Shown piece by piece: positions 47,085 through 58,148 of a stretch of 64,000 bases of DNA (positions are counted from its first letter, which is position 1; every line of letters starts with the position of its first letter). The notes under the pieces were generated by a model. That model saw only the letters and a list, made by a program, of their open reading frames with translations, had not been told where the DNA came from and made no database searches. Source of the DNA: Helianthus annuus (Eukaryota; Streptophyta; Magnoliopsida; Asterales; Asteraceae); contig NC_035436.2 of NCBI RefSeq assembly GCF_002127325.2, positions 17,370,205 to 17,434,204 of the forward strand. The letters are read 5' to 3'. Position numbers and translations under genes: made by a program.

Positions 47085-50000
47085 GTCTCCCCTCCTTTAG
47101 GAAATTTCGTCCCGAAATTTATTTAAGAGTAAGACTCAAACGAATTTTGGTTACAGGAATGATTGTCTAAAATCGAGACTTGGAAGTTTGAGACGTGTTG
47201 AAAAGTATAAAAATTTGAGGAAAGAAAAGATAGGTTGGTAAAAAGGGCTCGTTTGACTAAAATGATTTGAGGCATCAAATGTGCATGTGTGTGTAGGCCA
47301 TGGAAGATATTTTTAGAAGCAAAGAAGTTTTATTCTTACCTTTTTTTTTATTATTATTTTTTTTTTGGATTCGAACGTTAAAACTCATTGAGTGTAAATG
47401 GAGTTTGTATAAAAGACAATGAATAACGGAAAAATAATGGAGATATAAGAGTGAAAGATTGATCTAATAAATGCATGCGAGTATAAGAACGGTGTAAGTA
47501 TTGGATAAACTAAAGCGATGTGTTAAGAATGATGTCTCGTCGTGGATAATCAGATATTGCGCGTCTAGAAATGTGTTTGTGAGTTGTTTAAAGTTTGTAT
47601 TAGGTCCAAAGGTCTGCAAAACACTGAATTTCTCATGGCACGTTTTACGAAATTTTGGTAACATGGTGAAAACACTTATATATAGGAAGTACCAGCGGCG
47701 TATCCACCATGTTTTGACCACATTACGTCCATTTCGTATTCGGTGTCATGTTACATTCCGTGTATTACCATACACGGTAGTACACTCTATGGTTCTCATA
47801 CGACTATCACTATAATCCCGTGTGCACCCGCGATTATATTGATTGTCGCATGATCCGTATAGCTTGTACTGGTTGAGTATGAATCAGGGTATACATAAAT
47901 TTTGAAAATAAAAATTGTATGTGTAGGGAAATGTAGTATATAAGTGTGTTTGTGTTCCAGATAGTATGAGACCAACGTGAGCGAATCCCTCGGGCTTCAC
48001 TCGCGTACAGGTGTGAGTGTATAAACTTTGTGTATAACTAAGAGCGTGACCATGGCATAAGTTTAAGTATGAATACGCATGTGAGTATAAACATAAAACA
48101 TCAGAATAAGAGCACGAGTATGAGTATAAACATAAGAATAAGTGTAAACATGAGAACGCATCTTTGTAATCATGAGTATAAATATGAGTATTATAAAAGG
48201 TGTGAGTAGGAGTTTATGTAAAAACATAAGATGTATGATTATGAGTACGAGTATAAATATAAGTATAAGCATAAATGTGTAAATATGCATATAAGTATAA
48301 ATGTAAAATGCATGAGCATGAGTGTGAATATGAATACAATATGAGTATAATGGCATGAGCGTAAATATGAGTATAAATGTGAATATGTATATAATTGTAA
48401 ACATAGGTGTATGAGTATAGATGTAAGTATAAACGTAAATTGTATGAGTATAAATATGAACATCAATATAAGAGTAAACATAAGTGTATAATTATGAATG
48501 AAATGTGTGAGTAGGAACATAAGTGTAAACACAAGTGTATAAGTCTGAATAAAATGTATAGGTATGAATATAAGGGTAGACATAAGATGTATAAGTACGG
48601 ATATGAATATGAGTGTAAGAAATAATGGTTTTGTATATGGTATTAATCGAAATATATGAATTTAAGCACGTAAAAGATTAAGAAGGTCCGAGTAAGAAGG
48701 AGAAGAAAATGAGTGGTACGCGTGAGATTGTTGTGAGATATACACTAAAACATGTAAGATGATGTGCGTATAAAGTTGTTTGAGCAAACTGTGAGGCTAA
48801 AATAGATTGAGTTGTCACGGAGTGTAAAATCTTGTTTGTAAATGTAAAGGGAGTATAAAACGTCCATTCACTATGTGATTTTTACCTTGTAGACGAATGG
48901 GAAGGCTACTATGGTTTTAGAAGGATTGATATAGTTGAAAATCGTTGGTTTCTATGAAGTTTCCTTGCCCACGTGTTTAGAATTTAATTGACGTATCGAG
49001 TGAGGTTTTGAAAAGTTCTAGGGATTAATAAGTTTGTGTCGTTTTAAATAACTTTGCATAAGAAGAAATTGAAGTTTAGAGATTTTTGTGAAAATTTGTT
49101 CCTTAGAAAAAAAAAAGAATTTGGTATATGAACTTAGTGCTTGTTGAAAAGCGTCTTTTAATAAAATGTTTTATTGATTTTGAAAGAAGTTTTTGTAAAT
49201 GTTTGAATATATTTGTAACGTTTATAGGCGTATGCAAAAAGTTGGTTTGATTTCCATTTGAAAATAAGAATCTCTAGTTTAATGTTATGAGGTGAGCGTG
49301 TCTTAATAATTACGTTGAATACGAAATTTCGTAGGAAATGGATTTATTATTAGATTGACTAAATTGATGAGTAGCATTTCGTGAAAGTTTGAATATCGGG
49401 GAACAAGCGTCTATGAAAAGTTAAGAATTTTGTGTATGTGAGCTATATGAAAATAGATGGTCGGGTGAGAAATTCTTTTTTTTACATAAATAATTCATTT
49501 TGAAATAATTAGAGGTTTGACTAATGATAAACGCTTTAGACATAAACATGATCATGTTTACATAATATAGTCTATTAAAAGAAAGTATCGGTAACGATCA
49601 CCTAGGCAAGGGAATCACCCTAATTCATTGGCTAGGTCGTTGTAAGATGAGAAAATAAGCGGAGTTAATCGTCAAGGTAAGGAAATCACTCCTATCTTGA
49701 TGATATGCCTCCACTCGTTGTTGCAATAGTGTAAATAAAATCACGTGAAATTATGCATACTAATAATGTATAATCGTATGAAAAGTAATAGCATGATATA
49801 TGCACAAAATGAAATCTCAAAAATAGTTCAAAATTGACAAGAGAGAGTTTCATCGTAAAAGATCGAAAATAATAAAGCGTAAGTTCGATAAAAATAGACT
49901 TGGATGGTTCCAAAACGGAACGTTGACTAACCAAAGTGGTCGAAAGGTCATTTGAAATTGAAAAGCATGCTTTGGCCTAATAGGTGGTATACTCTCGCCG

Positions 50001-50777
50001 ACAAGTCGGTTAACGGTATTCACCCTTCCGGTTACTACATGCCACAATTCAATCGAAAATTCGAGACTTGGCGAGATTTATGTAAAAAAAAAATCAAGGA
50101 GTGGGACTAGTCGACTAGTTGCGGGTTTCACCCCTAGCTTGACGAGTTCGTACCCTAAGTGTGGTTGGTACTCGTTGGGTCAAAATTTAATTTCGACACG
50201 TTAACGAGGGTCCACTAGAAATTGAAATTTGAAATTTGAAATTTCCATTAAGATGTGGATTTCACTCCTAACTTAATGGTGTAATTTCGTGCAAAAAAAA
50301 TGTAATCAAGCGGGATGAGAGTTGTTTACCAAATTGTGGGTTTCACGCCTATTTCGGTAAACTCGTCTCTTTTGTACAATATGAGTGTTGTCGGATTTAG
50401 ATTAATCGAGTAAAATGTAAGAGGAAAAGTGTATGTTAAAGATTAGACGAATAAGTATAAACATGTCAAGGATAGCACATAAGGAATGGAATAATGAAAC
50501 AATTATTAACTCATAAAAAGTATGCCGCGAATAACACATAAATGAGAGAACAATGAAACAAATATTAACACGTAATAAAACAAGTATAGCATGTCAAGTG
50601 TTAACACACAAGTGACAAATCATGCTTAAAAGATCAAAAGAGAACAAATAGAAGCAAATAAAGTAGCATGCAATGTAGTTTCAAGCAAAACATAATAATA
50701 AAGCTCTAAAACTATAGACTAGGTTAAAGCATTCCTACTTTTCCTAATTCCCTATAGTTATGGCTCTGATACCAATC
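47085..50777 (-). other. LARD internal region, non-coding
   Basis: No gag, protease, reverse transcriptase, RNase H or integrase motif is visible in any frame. At 48050-48600 the words GAGTATAAATATGAG, GTATAAACATAAG and ATGTATAAGT recur many times as a degenerate AT-rich array. Around 49570-50350, TTTCACCCCTA and ATCACTCCTA words recur between similar short stretches. Confidence 0.85.
48050..48600. repeat. Degenerate ATGAGTATAA array inside the LARD
   Basis: About 550 bp built from variants of (G)AGTATAAA, CATAAG and TGTAAACATAAG with no fixed period. Six-frame reading gives repetitive hydrophobic peptides on the - strand that are artefacts of the repeat. Confidence 0.8.
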
Positions 50778-51692
50778 TGTCACACCCCAACCAATGGCGG
50801 AAACATCGGGATGAGACGAAGTGTGAAGATTGCTCGAGACATCATAACGCTAATAATTGTGACAAGTATTTAAATAATCATTTCATTCCATTTCTAAAGG
50901 ATCAATTACAAGGCTTTTGAAACAAATACAATAACGTGAATAATAAAATAATACAATATGAATACAATTCTTTTTAAGTGTGTATCTAAGCATCCTACTA
51001 AATTCCATGCATCGTCGACATCCACCTGTAACATGTTAAAATAAAGTCAATGCAAAAGCAAAGGCGAGTATACAAGTTTGGTACGTACATAGCATAAGAT
51101 AAAAGTGTGAACAATTCCTCATGGCAAGCATATGATTCAAGATAAACCTTAAATATGGCATGTGTCTAACTTATCAAACCAAGGAAACGCAATATGCTCA
51201 AGACATAACCTCAAGTTTACGGGCGGGTCGTTAATCCTATAGCGCTACATATGTCAAGGTTTGGCTCGTACGAAGTTAATGATAAGTTCAACACATAAGA
51301 ATAACCCAAGTTTAAAGTATCAAGTCATCACGTATACAAGCATGTTATAGGAACGTTCATGTGTTTAACAAAGTGTTCATGTGTAAGTTAATAGGTAAAC
51401 ATGTTACACCCCAAAAGTGGTAAAAGTAAAAAGGGGGAAATACGAGTATACTCACCATAGTTGCATTTGAAGATCCCTTGAAATAACGCACGAGTAAAGA
51501 TTGAGTAATTCCAAGAGAACGAACGAGAGAAGTTATCCTAAATATGAAATGCGTAACGATTCTGTTATTATTTATAGGTTGAATAAAGCCCTACATTTAC
51601 AGTTTACAATATAACATCATTCTTTTTCGTTACTAAACTTACATTTAGTATTTTTGTTTTACGAAAGGTTGGAATAACTTCCTTCCCTTTTG

Positions 51693-51747
<55 letters not shown>

Positions 51748-53199
51748 GCCATGGAGTGTTTTCAAGAAAAGAAACACGAATTATTTCATTAGAAAAGAGT
51801 TAAATGATAAATCTACATGAAAAGGGGATTAAATTTAATATATAAAAAAATCAAAAGAATGCACAGATGCATTGTTTTATAATAGTCACATAACTGAAAC
51901 ATTGTTTTGTTACAAGTTCGCAGCATCTAAGCCAAAAACAATGTGAAGGTACCGGGTTTCAAACCCGAGACCGGCTGATTCACATTCCCAACAATATGCC
52001 ACTAATATATATATATATATATGTGTGTTAAAAGTCTTTTGTTTTATAAAAGCAACCAAATATATATGATTTAGGCCAAAACACATAACATAATCATCTT
52101 CCCCATTTAAAACAACCAAATTTAACCCACTGTTATATATGTGTTATATATATATACGTATAACGTCGAGAAGGATGCGTAACCAGAAAAATGAAAGGAA
52201 ATGAAATAAGAAAGTATGTATACCGAAACTGTGTACGAGTAACTCCCGTCGTCTTCGCCGATTCTCCGGCGATGCTTGGGTTTTTCGGCGATGTTTTCGT
52301 GTCTCGTCGAGGTCGAACATGATAGAATGATCCCCGTTGCGATGTCCGTCGGTCTCCGGCTGGCTTCCGACAAGAATCAGTGCGAAACGAAGAGGAGGTG
52401 ATGTCCGAACAAAAGAAAAGAGTTCCGTCAGATTCCGTACGGCTCCGACGAGCCTCGACTTCTTCCGGCGACGACCCGACTTCTCCTGGCGAGTCGTAGT
52501 GCATTACGGACGTGAATAGAGGTGGTGGTTGCGTGATGGTGTCGAAACTATATTGATGTTCCTGTTTCAATACCCTTTTGTTCTTATCGTTTGGAAGTGT
52601 TTCAAGGTTTTCAAAATGGATAAAAAGGAAAGCGATGGAGGTGGGTATTTGATTGTAGATGAGAAGGTTTTGAGAGGGATGTGGATAATGTAGTGGCTGT
52701 TGATATGCAAAAGAAATGAATTTAGGGTTTTAGTTCAAGGGTGAATTAAATGCAAGTAGTTGAGGGTTAACATAACAAAAGTCAAATTAATTCTGCCGAA
52801 CAAATTGTCCGGTCGCTAGGCTGTTTGACAGCCAATACATCTATTTTTTTTGTTTTGCAACATAGTTTAAAAAGTTTATTTATTAAGTTAGTTATATTAA
52901 TGGATCAATTAACTAACATATAATATTATTATGTGATTGGTTGGAACATTATACATTAGAAATAAACAATTAATACTTCCTTGAAACTTTCGATAGCTGC
53001 TATTGGCAGCTCCATTCCTTTTATTTATTTATTTTTTTTTGTGTCAAAAACAACTTGTAGATATATGATGCAATGTTGTGCCAATTAATTAAGCAACCAA
53101 ATTTTTATACTAACTTGAAGATATATGATGCTAGGATATGTTAATTACTTAAACAACCAAAGTAATTCAGCCACCACTTGGGACCACAAGTTGGTAGGC

Positions 53200-53255
<56 letters not shown>

Positions 53256-53612
53256 TTTTATTTTGACATTTAATGTGTATAATCGTGATATGTATTAAGT
53301 TTTTATAATGTACTAACATGTATGCAATATGGTTGAAGCCTAGCATGTTTTAATTTAGGCAAAACGTGTGATGTATAAGTGTATAATTAATCAAGTATGT
53401 AAACATGTATTAATTCCACCAAATATGTGATAAGATAAGTGCGTGTATTAATTGTACAAGTATGCTATATATGAACAAGTATTTGCAATGACGTAATAGC
53501 GTATGCGAAATATGCGGGTCACAAGGAATACAGGTTTCCAACAATAGGAACGCATGACAAGCTTTCTACTTAAGGAAAGTTACGAAGAAAGGAAAAAAAA
53601 CGGAGCGTTACA
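50778..53612 (-). repeat. 5' LTR of the LARD (2,835 bp)
   Basis: It is 32 bp longer than the partner LTR. The (ATT)n run at 51693-51748 adds 12 bp and the (TA)n run at 53205-53253 adds 20 bp, accounting for the whole difference. Other changes are rare single bases, for instance in the TA-rich stretch near 52020. Confidence 0.95.
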
Positions 53613-54032
53613 AAAAATACACATAAACAACCACAATCATTAACCAACTAAACAATAAACACAACTTAAAAAACATCACTTCGTTAGCTTTCTTGATTGC
53701 AAAATCATCTTTCTTTTCCATGCTCCTTAACAATGCGGGTATTACCTTCTCACAAGCAGAGCATGAATTTGAAGGTGGAGATGAAGGTGTATCAGCCCAC
53801 CTTATAAATCCACAATCTTTCTTCTGTAAAAACAAATCAATCAGGAAATTGCCATATAACTTCAATCTTTCTTCTATAATTTTAACTTACACAGCATAAG
53901 AAGCGTCGATTTGGGTTAGCTTCCGTCTTTGATACCTTGTACCACGTAGGTGCACCACAAAAACACATGAATTGAGAAGCTTCCCCACCAGCTGATTTCT
54001 TGTTGGAGCTTGAAGCTGATTTTTGAGACATC
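53608..54032 (-). pseudogene. GRF zinc-finger protein gene, hit by the LARD
   Basis: Exon 1 contains MCFCGAPTWYKVSKTEANPN and RRFLCC, ending at 53891. After a 67-bp intron (53824-53890, GTAAGT donor), exon 2 reads KKDCGFIRWADTPSS, an Arg/Lys-rich middle, and a C-terminal membrane segment LCLLFSWLMIVVVYVYF. CxCG ... NPNRRF ... CC ... CGFIRWAD is the GRF zinc finger of small plant proteins like At4g04775. The ATG at 54032 with a Ser-rich start is one base out of frame (A run near 54000), so translation would have to begin at 53968. The LARD inserted at the stop codon: the current stop lies in the LTR. Confidence 0.75.
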
Positions 54033-54059
54033 TTCACAATAGTTTAAGACTGGATCGAT

Positions 54060-54400
54060 CGATTAGGGAATTGGGGCTAGGGTTCGTATCAGATCAGTGT
54101 TATTATGAATCAGTTTGATGAATTTAGGGGATAAGGGATTATTTGTATAAGGTCATTAAGGGTATATTGGACATTTAACAATAGTCAAACAGTCAAACGG
54201 ACGGAACCTTGACAGAAGGACTCAGAGTGTTATGAATTTATAAAGTCAGGGGCTCAAAAAACCAAAAAATTAATTTAGGGGCTCAAGTTGATGTTTGGGA
54301 CATACCACAGAGACGCAAATTGCATTTTTCTCTAACGAATATCATAAAGTATGGAAATAATGTATTTTAAAAAATAATCTAAAGATAAATATTGACTTTA
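54060..54400. other. Upstream flank of the GRF gene
   Basis: No coding sequence is seen. At 54180-54335 the words GGGGCTCAA and GACGCAAATTGCATTTTTCTCT resemble one end of a MULE or similar TIR element. The matching end was not located. Confidence 0.35.
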
Positions 54401-54408
54401 GTGAGTTG

Positions 54409-55641
54409 TAGAGATGGGCATAATCGGGTATTTTTAATACCCGAAACCGGGTACTACCAGTACCCGGGTATTGATAACACTTAGTGGAACCGGGTACACT
54501 GAAGAACCGGGTCCGGGTTGAACCCAGGTAGAAGTCAAAAAAAGTGTAACCGATGTAACCGGTTACGGGTATTGTCGAACCGGGTTCGGGTATAGTTTGG
54601 AACCGAGTATGTCGGGTACTGACAGGAACCGGTTCTGTCAGGTATTTGAAATCAAAAGCTGCAGAACACTGTTTGGAACCGGTTCCAACGGATATATGAC
54701 CGTTGGAAACCGATTTTATATTAAAAAAATTGGCGTTTTTTCCTATAAAACCCCAAATTTTTACCCTTCACTCCCATTATTACCCAAGTTCTTCATTACC
54801 TTCAATTACTACTCCAAAAATTCATCAAACGAAGAGAGAATGACATGCAACGACGAAGTTGTGATGGTTTTGGAAACCAAACGAAACCCGACTATTTGGA
54901 TGCACTTCGACTTGTGTTTGATGACCGACAACCATGAAATGGCTAGGTGCAAGGGTTGTGGAAAGTTTATGAAAGCGGCCGCCAACTCGACTCTAAAGAA
55001 ACACACCGAACGCCATTGACCAAGTCCCAATTGCACCATACTTACGCATTGCGACTATGTGATAATGCTCCAACAACATATGGAGCGGTTTGACCTTGAG
55101 AAACATTATTGACGGGTGGGGAATTTGTGGTTTTAGAGTTCTTTGAAACCATTGTAGAAAAGTATTACAAGAAGTAGAAGAGAATGATATAAGAAGAATA
55201 AGAGGATTGGTGAGTTAAACAAATGAAATTTGAAAAAAATTTATAGGAATCGGTTCTAACGGCTAGTAACCGGTTCCAACGGATAGAAACTGGTTCCAAC
55301 GGATAGAAACTGGTTCCAACGGTAATATTTGCAATTTAATGCATTTAATGCGATTTCCAACGGATAGAACCGGTTCTAACGGTAACATTATACCGGGTAC
55401 ACTAGAGGAACCAGGTACTGGAGGAACTGGGTACGGGTGAGGAACCGGGTACGGGTATTAACCGGGTACGGGTTACGAACCGGGTACTACCCATTTATTA
55501 TGAGAAAAGTGGAACCGGGTAAGAACCTCCGGGTTTTTTGAACCTGGACCCGGTTCTCCTATGTATCGGGTAGGACCTGGAACCAGCTCCGGGCCGGTTC
55601 TACGGGTTCGGGTTTGGAACCGCGTACTATGCCCATCTCTA
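54409..55641 (+). mobile_element. Deleted hAT element with 8-bp TSD
   Basis: GTGAGTTG flanks it exactly (54401-54408 and 55642-55649). Terminal inverted repeats are TAGAGATGGGCATA at both ends, perfect for 14 bases. Subterminal regions are dense in ACCGGGTAC, AACCGGTTCC and CCAACGG words that bind hAT transposases in related elements. Inside is only the BED-finger start of a transposase, so it is a non-autonomous deletion derivative of about 1.2 kb. Confidence 0.92.
54840..55019 (+). pseudogene. hAT transposase BED zinc finger remnant
   Basis: ATG at 54840 gives MTCNDEVVMVLETKRNPTIW, then MHFDLCLMTDNHEMARCKGC and GKFMKAAANSTLKKHTERH before TGA. W-x-HF ... CKGCGKF ... STLKKHTERH is the BED-type finger (CxxC, HxxxH) that opens plant hAT transposases. 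The dimerisation and catalytic (RNase H-like) parts are deleted. The frame stays open further upstream, but the ATG chosen follows a leader-like stretch. Confidence 0.8.
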
Positions 55642-55874
55642 GTGAGTTGTGTATGGGTTCACTTTTATTCAATCATTTCAGGATTGGGTTTTCTGATACT
55701 ATTTTCGGGCTTGGCCCATGATCACTTTAGGCCATTTAATACATTTTGTTTTGTTGTAATATTTAAATATTACAAGAACCAGTCCAGCTAGGCCCATTAT
55801 TTGCAACGATGTGGTATTTGGGCTCAGTTCTAAAAACTAAAAGCCCAGACCATCCAAATTCAGTAATATCATAA

Positions 55875-56393
55875 CTAGGTTATAATTCCGTGTATTACAC
55901 GGGTTGGAAAAAAATACAATTTTAGTTTTACATACTAAATAACAAAACAATATATCTTTAAAAACCCCATTTATTAGACGGGTTGAATAAATGTAATTTT
56001 ATATATTAAATAATAAAAAAATATTATTTTTTTTAATAAACTCGTGTATTGTTATTTATATACCAAATAATAAAAAAGTTAAATATTAAAAAACTCTATG
56101 TATTACACGAGTTGAATAAATGTAATTTTAGATTAATAGCATATTAAATAAATATAATTTTGGATTAATAGTGTATTAAATAAATATAATTTTGGATAAA
56201 GTCTTATATATAAATTTTAAGTAATCAATATATTTGATAAATAATAAAAATACTAATAATAGTAAAAAATCTAATTTATATACTAAATAATAAATATAAA
56301 AGAAATGCGGAAAACCCAAAAAATAGGTGCCTTCAATGAATGATACGTGTCACATATATGTTTCTTTTATTATATAGTATATATAGATATAGA
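55875..56393 (-). mobile_element. Non-autonomous Helitron (519 bp)
   Basis: On the - strand it starts TCTATATCTATATATACTA (T at 56393, after A) and ends with a hairpin CCGTGT/ACACGG (55888-55893 and 55897-55902), then TATAACCTAG and T. CTAG is at 55875-55878. The 3' half repeats degenerate copies of the hairpin region (near 55960, 56030 and 56100). No coding sequence. Confidence 0.75.
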
Positions 56394-57166
56394 TGTTCAC
56401 ATCATCGGTTGTTTCAATCAATAACATAATTTGTTTTCATATCATGGATCGATAACCAATGCTACAAATGTGACAAACAACACTATAAAAAGGGAGGTGG
56501 ATATGAAATACCGAGTATAAAGTTAACCGAATAAACTATAAAGAAATTGAACTAAAGTAGAGTATATGGTCTAAATATGGAGTAAAGTGAAATAACAAAA
56601 TAAAGTGTGCATGGTCTAAATATGGAAGAGTGAAATAAGCCGTTTTATACTTAAGATTTATGAGTATATAAAACTCACTGAAATTAAACGAATAATGTTT
56701 ATCCATAAGATATTAAACTAATAATATCTAGTATGAGGGTTATCTATAATATAAGATATTAAACTAAATAATATTTAGTAAGAGGGTTATCTATAATTAA
56801 TTAGAAAAGATTAAACTAAAATAATAATTGGTTTTTAAAGATATAACTCTTTTTTAAATCTATTTAACACGTGTAATATACGTGGTTTTTAAGGATGTAA
56901 TTTTTTATTATTTGGTAGATTTATTCGACCCGATTATACACGGGTTTTTTAAAGATGCGACGTTTTTAGTATTTAGTATACAAAATTACATTTATTTAAT
57001 CTGTGTAATACACATGGTTTTCAAAGATATAACTTCTTTATTATTTGATATATAAAATTACATTTATTTAACCCGTACAATATACGAGGTTCATAAAGAT
57101 ATAACTTTTTATTATTTAATATATAAAATTACATTTATTCAACCCGTGTAATATACGGGGTTCTAG
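56394..57166 (+). mobile_element. Helitron remnant with tandem 3' hairpin repeats
   Basis: On the + strand, about four tandem units of roughly 85-95 bp (56860-57166) each carry ACCCGTGTAATATACGGGG or a decayed version, then AAAGATATAACTTTTTATTATTT. The last unit ends TTCTAG at 57161-57166. This is the 3' subterminal region of the same family as 3900-4035, amplified in tandem. CTAG here is followed by C rather than T, so the end is old or rearranged. Confidence 0.6.
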
Positions 57167-57416
57167 CCCATCTTATGTGTTAAATCCAATCCATCAAGGC
57201 CCAAGCCCGATTATGTTTTAAACAATCATGGAATACATCGGCCCATTGATGATTTATCATCACGCCACTTTATATTTATGAATTATATTTAGTAATAGGT
57301 TATCTATGATAATTAGAAAAGATTAAACTAAAATACTAATTATTTATAAGAGATGGCCTAATATAATGACAAGTGTCTCTAAAGTGGTTTCTTTTATTAT
57401 ATAGTATAGATATAGA
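57167..57416 (-). mobile_element. Helitron 5' terminus (- orientation)
   Basis: On the - strand the sequence from 57416 starts TCTATATCTATACTATATAA and continues TAAAAGAAACC, a form seen at many plant Helitron 5' ends and shared with the terminus at 56393. Its own 3' end is not separable from the neighbouring copies. Confidence 0.6.
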
Positions 57417-57585
57417 TGCTTATTTAATCAAAACACATAATTTCAATTTTAACTCACAAACTTTTCGTGAGTTACTAATGTTAAACAATTATGAGCTTCA
57501 TTCTTTATTTAATCATCATGAAACATTTCCACTTTTGAATAGTTTCTCATCCCTATAAAATTTCAAACATAAAACACATCAATGT

Positions 57586-57700
57586 TCGCCACTTGAGTTG
57601 TAGCCCAGTGATAAAAAGCAAAACTTATTTGGAGAAACCCATATTCAACTCTGGACAACGTGTAATTTAAGTGAAATTTAGCCGTTCAAAAAAATTAATG
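57586..57700 (+). mobile_element. SINE-like fragment
   Basis: An A-box-like TTGTAGCCCAGTGATAAAAAGC and a weak B-box region precede GCCGTTCAAAAAAATTA, the same tail type (CCGTTCAAAAAA) as the SINE copies at 4305 and 6888. No target duplication was found. Confidence 0.4.
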
Positions 57701-58061
57701 ACAAATAAACGGTCCATTTTGTTTGTCTAACATAATGGGTGACATCGTAACCATTAAATCGTCTTTATTGCTTAAAGTCGATTTTTAAAATCTATGATGT
57801 TTCAATACTAAAGGGAGAATTAACTTCGCTTTCTTCAACTTTCCAGGTTTCTGAGTTATATTTTGTACACCGGTATCCATCCTTTCTGAGTTATCACTTG
57901 GTTGCTAACTTACTATAGCAAATGACATTACCATAACGAACCAAATCAACACCAATATATTTCAATTTTTTTTTAATTCGATTTATTTGGTCACATTCAA
58001 TTTTCGTTGTTGATATTAATAGATAATTCTTTTGTTGGTGTGATTTTGACTGTTGATATTA

Positions 58062-58111
58062 TCTATATAACATTATCTATATAACATTTACCAACGCACA
58101 TGAACAGTGTT

Positions 58112-58148
<37 letters not shown>

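Larger units (their letters stand above)
44282..53612 (-). mobile_element. Young non-autonomous Gypsy LTR element (LARD-like)
   Basis: It is flanked by AAAAA (44277-44281 and 53613-53617). The LTRs are 44282-47084 (3' LTR) and 50778-53612 (5' LTR) of a - strand element. PBS TTGGTATCAGAGCCA reads on the - strand at 50775-50761, two bases from the 5' LTR. A purine tract AAAGGAGGGGAGA precedes the 3' LTR, with the TTTCGGGACGAAATTTC motif typical of Gypsy 3' internal ends just before it. The 3.7-kb interior has no gag or pol frame, so it would depend on another element's proteins. The LTRs differ in length only at two microsatellites, so insertion is recent. Confidence 0.95.

Noticed and set aside
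48063..48583. 113- and 114-codon minus-strand frames of repetitive Ile/Phe/Tyr/Thr peptides
   Set aside because: They are translations of the ATGAGTATAA repeat array inside the LARD. They resemble no real membrane protein.
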